Assembly (NCBI RefSeq): GCF_000764305.2
Contig: NW_025946074.1
Coordinates: forward strand, 62,001-126,000
Source: Hyalella azteca
Lineage: Eukaryota > Arthropoda > Malacostraca > Amphipoda > Hyalellidae
DNA length: 64,000 bases
Reading direction: 5' to 3'
The translations under genes were made by a program, and so were the position numbers. Shown one piece after another: positions 11,601 through 23,600 of this stretch (its first letter is position 1; the number at the start of each line of letters is the position of its first letter). The notes beneath the pieces are model-generated. The model worked only from the letters and a program-made list of their open reading frames with translations. It made no database searches and was not told the DNA's origin.

Positions 11601-14600
11601 TGAAACATGCAAAATACAGGTCTATACTCTAGGTTCACTCACCATAAATTGCTGGCTCCTGCCTCTCATAGTTTTTTTATAATTTCAAAAAAGTGATGGT
11701 CTTTGTTACTCCAGCTCTTGGGGTATCTTAGACCAGGTGGTAAAATCAATTATATTTTTTGGTAAAATAACTCCAGGTTTTGGTGCATTGAAGTAGAACT
11801 CTTCTAGTTACAAATGCAAATGACAATTTTGAGGAAAGTGTCATATGTTTACAAATGGGGGGTGCCGCCCCCGAATGGGGGAACTTAGACCACCTAATAT
11901 CGCCGTGAAGGGGTAATATTGACCGGCTTGGAAATTAAGGTTAAATTACCATACATAAGACTCTGTAGAGTCTGAAACATAAAGAAAAAACATTAATAGG
12001 TTTATCAAACGTGAAATATATTTTATATGGTAATTTTAACTTAATTTCCAAGCCGGTCTATGTTACCTCGTCAGGGCTGACATTAGGTGGTCTAAGTTCC
12101 CCCATTGGGGGGCGGTGCCCCCCATTTGCAAACTATGACACTTTCCTCTAATTTGTCATTTGCATATGTAACTAGAAGAGTTCTACTACAATGCACCAAA
12201 ACCTTGAGTTATTTTACTGAAAAATAAAAAATTGATGGGGGTTCTATGACAGGCATTAAATAATAGCTCTTTTTCGTGGGTCACATATATCATTTTTTAA
12301 CCTATTAGATATGCATAATTTTTTATCTTTTTTATTGTGTTACGTAGCCTCAATATTAGGCCTTTAATGCCCATTAACAAAATTTTTCTATGCCAAACAA
12401 TTTTTGAGTTATAGGTGTTTTTGTTAAAAAAACTAAGTGATCTAAGTTACCCCGGGAGTCTAAGTTATCCCATTTTACGGTAGTGCTCTTGTGCCTAAAT
12501 AATGGAAGTAATTTATTGTTTATGCATTATGTTGTTTGGGTTGTCTCATGACTTACTGACTAGACTGACTTGAGTCCAGGTTATTGAACTGTAATAGAAT
12601 GAATATTATCAGTATGTATGTACACAAAGTTCCGATCATCAGTATCTTATTTAATTGTATGTGTATATCATGAATTATGATCTATGTGGCTATGACAAGT
12701 GTAATGCCCCCACAGAAGCAGACCTGAGGAGCTGAGCAGCACCACCACTGAATACTTCGTCGACTACGGACCTGTCACCCACACCTCCCCCACACACCCA
12801 GTGAGTCCTGTCTCTACACTTGTGTGAACTGTATATATAATATGTACATGTATAGTATGTGTGTTGTGTCTCACACCTTGCTTCACACCCCGAGTCCTGC
12901 CTATACACTTGTGTGGAATATACGTACATGTATACGTATGTGTTTATGAGTCGTACCATCACGCCCACACTAGTGGGAACTACACATACATGTACAGTGT
13001 GTTGTGTAATGATACTGTCTATCTACCTCATCCAACTACCGCGACGGCTTGCTGCTAGGTTGGTAGAATTCTCCTTGACTTTTCCTTCGGAATTTATACA
13101 AAGTGGAGCATAATTTATTGTCTGACCAAGCTGACTAGGACCAAACTTTTGAAGGTTACACGTCAGAAGGCAAAACGTGGGTGCCACAGGCTTCTTTGCC
13201 TGACCACCTATTTCAGGTAGAATTTTCGTGCCTATTAACATTGCTAACGGGAATTGGAGAATCGTTTGGTAATTAAACCTGTTCTTGGCTGATCACCGTA
13301 TCATCATATTTACTCTGAATCGATTTATGCTTTTGTATCGTCATTCGCGGACGATACATAAGTGCTGATGAGGATTACAGAGGAACTGGCCTACGTGAGG
13401 CCAATATCGGAATGCAGCACCGTTTCGTGACATTAGACGGCACAGAAATTGAGAAGCCACATGTTTGTGATCTCGGAGTGTTGATGAGTATCGAAACCAT
13501 TTTCCATGATCACATGTCGAGTGAAAAAAGATGGAGTGAATATTGCAGACAGTTTGAATAAGAGTAGCGGCGCCAATTATTACATTCATCAGAGCACTGA
13601 TGCTACTCATTCTGTAGTACTTCTGCTAACTCAGTGTGCTGCTCAAGACAAGCGCGGTGCGGCAATATTGGAGGCAGTTTACGGACTGTCACGCCAACAA
13701 TCTAACATAAGCTGGAGCTAACTCGAGAGAGTGGCTGACGCACCCTGCACTGCATTAATTAGAAATGAGAAATACTTTTTTCTGTACTCTTGTAAGGTCC
13801 CTAATTATGAAAGTGACAATCAGGTAGTGACCTATCCCAATCAGAGCAGAGTGGAAACCATGCGCATACCCTGTCAAACAACCAAGATGTGACTGGAGTT
13901 CAGATTTTTCAAGAGGGATCTCTTTTCCTTTCTTAATCGAGTCTTTGCAATGCTTTACTGTTTGAGCCGAGACGATAGGAGGTCAGTTGTGAGCACAATC
14001 TTGGAACTTCTGTCTCCGCCTCACTACTATTAACAAGATAAGGCCACGTCATCTTGCATCAGTTTGTCCTAAGGAGGGAAGAAGCACGGTAGTCACCTCC
14101 GGTGGCTGAGATAACCGACTAGTCAAGGGCTAGGAGGCGGCAACTTACGACGAAGGTCGTGGACGCAGCTGTCCAAAATTTCTCATAAGCCTTTAAAAAA
14201 CACGAATCGGTATTGTTGACTTGAAGAAATATGGATCGCCATTGTTGACTTAACACCGAGGGTCATCAGAGGTGAATCGCTGGCCGGGATGATACACACT
14301 TTGAAAAATTAATAGTTAAAATATTAGAAAAAATAGAAGAGCTCATGTAGTGGCTTGTGTAGTAATTGTATAGGTAGCAGGCTGTTGACTAGTTAGTAAA
14401 ATGAACGTTAATGAGGAAGGCTAGGTAATAAAATTTATTAGCGAGCATGTCTCCAATAACATGGTTGTTTGGGCAGGATGAAGAGGCAACGTACGAGGAG
14501 GTCGTGAGCTCCTCAACCGACAACCCTGGTGGCAGCGACACTCGCCTCGTCACTCGCACCCACACCAACCACATCACCCAGAAGGTGTGTTGCTATGTGT

Positions 14601-17600
14601 TGCGTTGAAGACACCAACCACACCCTCTGTTCACCACACCCCACCACTTCCCACAACCACACTTTCAGTTCACCACACCCCACCACTTCCTACAACTGCA
14701 CTTTCAGTTCACCACACTCCACCACTTCCCACAACCGCACTTTCAGTTCACCACACTCCACCACTTCCCACAACCGCACTTTCAGTTCACCACACCCCAC
14801 CACTTCCCACAACCACACTTTCAGTTCACCACACTCCACCACTTCCCACAACCGCACTTTCAGTTCACCACATTCCACCACTTCCCACAACCGCACTTTC
14901 AGTTCGCCACACTACACCACTTCCCACAACCACACTTTCAGTTCACCACACTCCACCACTTCCCACAACTGCACCTTCAGTTCACCACACTCCACCACTT
15001 CCCACAATCGCACCTTCTGTTCACCACACTCCATGAACATTTTTGTATTGAATTTTTAAATGCATTACTAAGACATTTACAGGGTACGCGATGTTTACGG
15101 CAACGCATGTTTTTGTTATTTCTCAATGAAACAAACAGGAGCATTGTTTTTTTATTGGATGAGCTAGTAGCCAAGAATTACCTAAACAATTCTCTGACAT
15201 ATTTATTCAATATGACCACCCTTATTTTTAATGACGGCCTCCAATCTACGCGGGTAAGCTTCACAGGAGACATTCAGCATTTTTTGAGGGATCAAGTCCC
15301 ATTCTCGTGTCAATTTAGACTTCAAACTATCCAAAGAATCATGAGGTGTTCTGCAGACCCTACTCTCTAAAACAGCCCACACAGAAAAGCCGAGAGGATT
15401 CAAATCAGGGCTTCTTGAGGGCCATTCATTTTTGCTAATGAACGCTGGGATGTGCCCCTAATCCAGTTTTGGGTAATGTTTGAGCCATGTGATGGGGCAG
15501 AGTCTCGTTGAAAACTCCATGATGAGCCGTTGAAGTGTTTACGGGCCGAAGGTAACAACACAGCTTCCAAAATGTTCGAAATGTATCGCTGACTGTTCAA
15601 TTTCACTCTTGAGGGGACAAAAACGAGTGGGGACCTCCCAGTGGCGGTTACCGCGGCCCAAACCATCACGGACATAGGATTTTGACGTCGTGTTGCTGTT
15701 CTGGTTGCCACAGATCCATCCCGACTCCAAACTCCATCATTTTGACGGTTAACGCTTTGTTCAATGTCAAATTTTTTCTCGTCACTGAACACCAAGTTGG
15801 GCAGTGTGCCATCCTCAATGAGACCCAGAATGTGCTGGCATCTTTCGAGCCTCATTCGTTCATGACGGTTTGTTAGTTCATGCCTTGTTTGCATCTTGTA
15901 AGGGGAGGTTTTGAGGTCATCTTTGAGGACTCTACGCATTGATGTCTGACTGACTCCTGCCTCTGCAGCCAATTTTGCAGCTGAGCGACGAGGGTTCCTC
16001 CTCAACTTCTCCCTCGTGTTTTTCACCAATTGTTTTTTCGGACACTTCGTTTCCTTCCTTGACCAGGTCGATTGCACGTTTCACCAGTTTCTTTGAATTT
16101 TTTAACCACCTTCCACACAGTTTCACGACGAATTTGGAGCTTTTTTTGCAATGACTAAATTACTATCTCCCTTTTCATGAAGGGTTACAATTGCATTTCT
16201 GTCTACTGCCATAATTAATAGCAAATTTTGACAACTTAGACTTCTGCAATATAAAATAGATGTATTAATAGATGATATTAAGCTTCACTATAAATGAAAA
16301 GTCTCCTAGAAACCAATTTATTTTTATATAGCAAACATCCGTTGCCATATATGGCGGACCCTGTAGAGCTGGAGGCGGGCTCTAGTCTAGTTTAGAGCAT
16401 TCAGATGCTTTGACTTTTAGGCACTAAGAATGCAATGTTGTTAGCGATTGTATGCTCGGTCGTGCTGACGCTGCTGTGCTGATGCTGTCGTGCTAACGCT
16501 GCCGTGCTACTCCTTACGTGCAGATATCGACGACGACGCGCGTTATCAGGGAGGTGCAGCACGTCGCTCCTGACGGCAGCGTGCTGACTTGCGCCCCCCT
16601 CAGCATGGACCCCTACAGGGGGCACTCCCCCTCTGCGCCCTCTGGTGAGTGCTGACCTAAGCCCTCCCTCAGCGGAAGCTGCGGCTGTGTAAATTTTGTC
16701 CTAGAATCATAGTACGGTGAAAACCTCTTTAGGTCAGTCTCGTGTTCTTGTGGACCGTTAGGGTTCATGTTGATTCATAATGTTAATGATAGAAATTGTG
16801 TTCAGTCGCGGCTTCTATACATTATTTTGGGTGAGATTATTGATTTAAAGTTATAATCCCTATTTCAGGCGGCAACCACAGCGCCCCCTACGAGCCCTAC
16901 GACGTGGCCCCTGCAGACGCCTTCCCCGCCTACGCCTATGAGGCCTACCCCAACTGTGGGTGTCGTGATGGGTGATGGGTGTGATACACGTACCCCAACT
17001 GTGGGTGTCGTGATGGGTGTCGTACCCCAACTGTGGGTGTCAGGATGGGTGACGGGTGTGATGCTCGTACCCCAACTGTGGTGTAGTGATGGGTGATGGG
17101 TGTGATGCTCGTACCCCAACTGTGGTGTAGTGGTGGGTGTGATGCACGTACCCCAACTGTGGGTGTGGTAATGGATGTTGGGTGTGATGTGTGACCACAG
17201 CTGTGGCTGTAGTGATGGGTGATAACTACCCAAGGGAGTGATGGACTGTCGTGTGACAAAACGGATATTCTCACAGCATCACGTCCATGACTCAATTTGT
17301 GTAGAGTGTTGCTTCTTCCTTCACTTGTTCTTATGTATTTTATGCCTGATATTGGTGACAACTGGCCGCCACAGCTATGGTGCTTACCGTCATGTGAGTC
17401 ATGAGATCATATGCACCTCATCATTGTCTTGACGTTGTTACCGTGTTGACGTCCGTACCGTGTTTACGTTGGCACATTATCGACGTTGGTACCGTGTTGA
17501 CGTTGGTACCATGTTGACGTTGGTACCGTGTTGATGTTGGTACCGTGTTGACGTTGGTACCGTCTTGACGTTGGTACCGTGTTGACGTTGGCACATTATT

Positions 17601-20600
17601 GACGTTGGTACCGTGTTGACGTTATTAACGTGTTTATCTTGGTGATATTTTCAGGTGGCTACCCCAGCGGTTACCCCGAACTGGACCACTCCTTGGCAGC
17701 TGCGGAGCGCGACAAGTTCCAGCCATCCCCCGCCCACCATCCCGCCCTTGACAGATATGCAGGCCAGCCCCAGCCTGCACAAGGTAGGCCGCTGCTCCTG
17801 AATAATAAATAGCTCAGCCCCAGCGTTGAGAAGAGGGCAACCTAAGTAGCTCCCTCTGCCCTAGAGCTGGGGGTGATTTCTTACTAACCACTCCCTTCCC
17901 CGTGCCAGAGCAGATCTGTGCTAATCTCTTCCTCTCAGTGCAATGGCTATACTCAATTAAGCTTTACCCTTTGGTGCACGACTTAACCCCTTGGTGCAGT
18001 GTCATCACTTTATTAATCTAACCCATCCCATACAGTGGTGTGGCACAGCCCAACTAACCTCTAACTTCCTCCCCAGTGCGGTGGCGTGACCCAGACCTGC
18101 ACGAAGTTATCGACTTCCTCAGCAACCCCAACAATGTGGTAAAGGCCAATGCGGCGGCGTACCTACAGCACCTCTGCTACATGCACGACGCCACCAAGCA
18201 GAAGGCCAGGATCCTAGGCGGCCTACCGCCCTTGGTCAGCCTGCTCTCCCACGACCTGCCTGACCTGCACCGCAACGCTTGCGGCGCCTTAAGGTATTAA
18301 TATCCCATGCTATGTTCCTGTGCACATTTGTAGGAACTCTTTTGTTTTAGAGGGTGGATACTTGAACTGGTGCAGTGGCCACAGTTTCAAAACTTGCTTC
18401 CACGTGATGGCCTAGGTACAACTAGGGCCAATGTGCTCATAGCGTCTTAACACGTTGACTACGATTGCTTCATCTTGTACTATTATTTCGTTTTTTTTGT
18501 ACTGTTTTTAAACAGGGTTGCCAGACGGTCATTTTTTCCGGACAAATTCCGTGATTTAGTTTTTCTCAATTGCGTTGGCCGGCTAAAATTTATGATAGGG
18601 ATACTTCCTAATTAAATTTTAAATACTGCAAAAAGAAAATAAATGGAATTTTTATCGCGGAACCTACAAATAAACTGGGTTATATATATTGAGTTATCGG
18701 CCTTTTTTGTTCTCGGATTTGGCCGATTTTAGGCAACCTGAATTATGTACCACTACGTCCTGGAGAAATACATTTCGTGGTACGCATATGTACTACTTCG
18801 GAGTCAACGTGTTAAGTATATGTCGCGTCTTAGGTACACGGAGGGGCCAATTTCTCGTCTTTGATTGGTGGGTTCAGCTTGAAAAGCCGGCAGTGATTGG
18901 ATGGTGGAGTTTGAATTGTTCATGATAACACGGCCCCAAGCAGCGTGTTCTATTAAATATTTATTTGTACGTGCATTGTGGATCTTTTCTTGCTGGAGCA
19001 TGAAGACTAGACGGAGAGTACTATGGTAGTATTTTGCATTAGGACAGGCAAGCAATGCTCAGTAGCTGAGAGAAGGGGGAGAACTTGCTTGTATTGGAAA
19101 TTAAGATTTCCAATACAAGCCATGTGCTTCTGTGTTTTTCACTTACTATTATCTGCCTTTTGTAGTACATAAGAACTACTGGCTACCAACTGCAATCCAG
19201 AAGCTTATACATGCTTCTCACAAGCACGTTTCACAGGCTGCACCACAAAATAAAATGCCCCTAATAGCGACATGCGCTCCACATTAGCATGTCCCTGACA
19301 GCAACATGCGCTCCTTAACATATCCCTGACTATGACTTGTACCCCACAAAAACATTTCCGTGACGACGACATGTAACCCACTAAAACATGTCCCTGATGA
19401 TGACATGTACCCAACAGGAACCTATCGTACGGGCGCCAGAACGACGAGAACAAGCGGGCTATCAAGGACGCCGGTGGCATCCCTGCGCTTATCCGCCTCC
19501 TTAAGCGGACAATGGATAGCGAAGTGAAGGAGCTCGTGACGGGCATCCTGTGGAATCTGTCCTCCTGTGAGGTGAGTGACGACCTTGTGCTCCTGTGAGT
19601 ATGTGGTGGCCCTGTCCTCCTGTAAAGTCGACGGCGTTCTTGTCCTCCTGTGACGTGAATAGCTGCACTGTTCTCCTGTGAGGTCAGTGGCGCTCTTCGT
19701 TCGAGATGTGCTCTGGGGGCCCCATTTTAGCTGCTTTTCGACTCATTGTTCTTCCTCTGGACTTCTTGGTTTTTCTCTGGCCCTGGCTCTGATGTCTTCT
19801 GGTTGAAGCGTTCCCTGGACTCTTTACCACCTGTTATATTGCCTACCTCATTGTTATACCTCATAGCAACAACGCTGCAATAGATGTAATGCCCTGTAGC
19901 AGCTATGCTTTAATAGCTATAATTCTTCATGGTCGCAGCACCCTATTATCTTTAACGCCCCCATAGCAGCAACGACCCCGGGTTGTAAACGCCCTCTTGT
20001 GTTGCAGGAGCTCAAGACGTGCATGCTTGACGAGGCAGTGCCGGCGCTGGTGACGCACGTGGTGGTGCCCGCTAGCGGCGTCCCCTGCAGCGTCGAGCGC
20101 GACCCCAACGCTGATGTCTGGTGGTCTACTGTCTTCAAGAATGCTTCGGGGGTCTTGAGGTCTGCATTGGATGGGGGTCTCTAGGGTCATGATGTCTGCA
20201 TTGAACGGGGGTGTCTGGTGTCTTGAGGTTTGCATTGAACGGGGTGTCGGGTGTCTTGAGGTCTACAGTGAAAAGGGGTCTTGACATATGAATGGAGGTC
20301 TCGCTGGGTTTTGTGGTCTGTAGTGAACGGGGTCTCTGGTGTCTTAAGGTCTGCAGTGAACGTGGGTCTCAGGGATCTTGAGATCTGCATTTAACGGATG
20401 TCTCAGGGGTCTTGTGGTCTGCATTTAACGGGTACCTCGGGGGTCTTAAGTTCTGGTTTATAACACCCAATTCTTTTACAGGATTGGGGCATAAAGAGCA
20501 GGACTAAGTAATTGAGTTAATGACGGAGAGAACACACTCTCAGAGAAATGGAGGAGACTTTGTCCACATAACGATGAACGTTTTTAGCTCCTCTAGGTAA

Positions 20601-23600
20601 TAATACCAACTCAGTTCCGCTCAGCAAATGGCGTGCCAGTGCTACGGGCAGCATAAAATTGATTCATGATACCAAGTATTCCAATCGAACCCTTTGAAAT
20701 GTTTGCAATAACAAGAGATTTATTATTTCTTGCCTGCATTGGATCTTCTCACTGGATATTTAAAAACTCGTGAAATTTAAAAATATCTGCCTAGGGATTG
20801 CATGGAAATTCAGGATAAAAGGCTTGAATTGAAAAAAAGGATGAGGTAAAGAAACCATGCAGGTGGTTAGAAAGTGTGTTTTCAGATTGATGGAGTTATC
20901 GAAATGGGGGAGGCAGAATGACTAGGAAAACTAGTGTAACTGAAGAATTGCGTGCAGCCTTTAGATTTGTGGGAACTCTTTTGTTTTTGAGTGACTAAAT
21001 AACGGAATATTTGATTTGTGCCCCAGGTACTGAATCAGATTATGAGTCTGCCTTGCCCCATTCTAACTCACGTCCTTCCTCTCCTACTCACGCCATACCT
21101 CTTCCCTTCTCACGCCCTTCCTCTCCCATTCTCATGCCTTTCCTCCACCGATCTCCCGCTCTTCCTCTCCCCTTCTCACGCCCTTCTTCCCCCAGAAATG
21201 TGAGCTCTGCGGGTGCCCACGCTCGGTCGCGCCTGCGTGGGAGCCCTGGTCTGGTGGAGGCGCTGCTGGCGGTGCTGCGGTCGGCGATGCACGGCAACTC
21301 TCACGACCACAAGTGTGTCGAGAACTGTGTGTGTATCTTGCGCAACTTGTCCTACCGCTGCCAAGAGGAGGATGACCCCAACTACGATAAGAACCTCCCT
21401 GCCGTGCAGCCCCGCGCCTCCGCCGCCCTTAAAGGTGAGCCTGAACCTCCCTGCCGTGCAGCCCCGCGCCTCCGCCGCCCCTAAAGGTGAGCCTGAACCT
21501 CCCTGCCGTGCAGCCCCGCTCCTCCGCCGCCCTTAAAGGTGAGCCGGAACCTCCCCGCCGTGCAGCCCCGCGTGAGTGATGCCAATATATTATAGAATAC
21601 TAGGTAATAATATATACTGTAGGTGATTATGAATGCTTTAGCTGACTATAAATTCTGTATATGATGATAAATACTCTATTATGAATACATCAGTCAATGA
21701 TAAATTCTGTAGGTGAGGATACTTGGTGTAGGTGATCATCACTTATGATACGGGATGCTACCTTCAACAATTAACACACGTCGAGAAATTGTGTGCTCGT
21801 TTATTTACATGCCGTGTATAACGTGTGCTTCACATCATGTGTCATTCTCCCCATGCTGCTCAGGAGACGAGGCGTCCGACAAATGTGGTGAGTGTAGCGT
21901 GTAGCTTTGGTGAGTGTAGCGTGTAGCTGTGGTGAGTGTAGCATGTAGCTGTGATGAGTGCAGTGTGTAGCTGTGGTGAGTGTAGCGAGTAGTTGTGGTG
22001 AGTGTAGCGTGTCATAATCCTCTTCATAATCCCCATTGCCAATGTTGTCACTCTCTTCATCATCCCATTATCACCCTGTCCATCGTCTCCATTGTTATGA
22101 TTGTCTCATGTTTCATCTTCATTATTTTCACCATTAAATGATGCCGTGCAGGTGACAACCTTGGCTGCTTCGGAGGCAGTCGCAACAAGAAGACCCCCGA
22201 CTCCAGCACCCCCACTGCACCTACCAGCGCCCCCGCGGGGGGCAGGCTGCACGGCGCCCCTCGCAGCGACCCCCCTAGGGGCATGGAGCTCCTCTGGCAG
22301 CCTGATCTGGTGAGCCTGTCAGCTGCTGGCGCTGAAAACACCTTCAGCTTCTTGTGCCGATAACAGTAACAATTTTATACCAAAATTGGGCTTAGTTATT
22401 AAGGGAAGCAAAGTCTCCTAAATTACCACTAGTGCCTCTAGCGTGTGCTAGATACGGACTGTGTATTCCCCCCTCTGACCATGCCCCCCCCGCAGGTGGT
22501 TCAGCCGTACCTGGCGCTGCTATCGGAGTGCAGCAACCCTGAGACGCTGGAAGCTGCCGCTGGGGCCATACAGAACCTGGCAGCGTGTTACTGGCAACCC
22601 AGCATTGAGGTCTGGTTGCTGGCAGATGCCTAACTCTTATGTATGTATGTCAACAATGGTGATCGTTCATCCTTTAATACCAGCATTCTAGCATTCATTT
22701 ATGTGCGTTTGATTACGTGTATTCATGGTATGTGCGTTTGTTTACGTGTACAGCCAGTCAGCAACGTCTGGCGTAGTTGCCTGAGTAACATTTATGTGCG
22801 ACTTTACTGCAGGAATAGCTACGTAGTGTACGATGTTGTATTTCGTACGTACGCAGTGCTTTTCAAGGAAATGCTCATGAACATATTGCATGTGAAGGAT
22901 CTTATCTTTCAACAAGGAAGACATCAATCAGGAAATATCAAGGGACGAATGGTATCAACATTGTCATCTGACAGTAGCACGAGGTCTGCTCTGAGCAGCT
23001 GTGAGTCAGTCAGGCAGTCATGTCCCGCCAGCCCTACAGTGAGGTTCTACCTCAGCTGACTTCGCTCTACCAACTCTTAGCGATCTTGTGCCTTAAAATT
23101 AAAATTCATTAAAATACTAGAAACGTGGATGTGTACACTCGCATATCGTTACTTTCCACGCCACCGTGTCGGTTTCATGATTACACCCCTAACTGCCGCT
23201 CTCTGTAACGTTGCTAGCTGTGCTAGTGCTACCCTTTGTAATATGGTCCCTCTGGTGCTCAGGTGCGCGCGGCGGTGCGCAAGGAGAAGGGCTTGCCCAT
23301 CCTGGTGGAGCTGTTGCGCATGGAGGTGGACCGCGTCGTGTGCGCCGTCGCCACCGCCCTCAGGAACCTGGCGCTCGACCAGCGCAACAAGGAGCTCATC
23401 GGTGGGTGGTGGTGGTGGGGTGATGGGAGGCGGGGGGTGGAGTGGTGGGAGGGCTGGTGTTGCCTGAAGTTTGGATGGGTGTCTGACCAGTCAAGGTGGG
23501 TGGTCGTGGGCATGAAGCTGTTAAACGACAGGGAAATGTCTCCTCTGACGCAACAAATATACCCACGTCTTAATCCCTCTCCCCATCCCCACAGGGAAGT

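Noticed and set aside
14529..15059. 176-codon and overlapping 149-codon frames rich in His, Thr and Pro
   Set aside because: They are translations of the 39-bp minisatellite, which has no stop in several frames.
17373..17391. 19-nt candidate microexon of p120ctn (YGAYRH between CCACAG and GTGAGT)
   Set aside because: It needs phase 2 before it and leaves phase 0, whereas exon 6 to exon 7 joins directly in phase 1; including it breaks the frame.
18513..18545. hAT-like end CAGGGTTGCCAGACGG
   Set aside because: No matching inverted end or 8-bp duplication found nearby; may be a fragment or chance.
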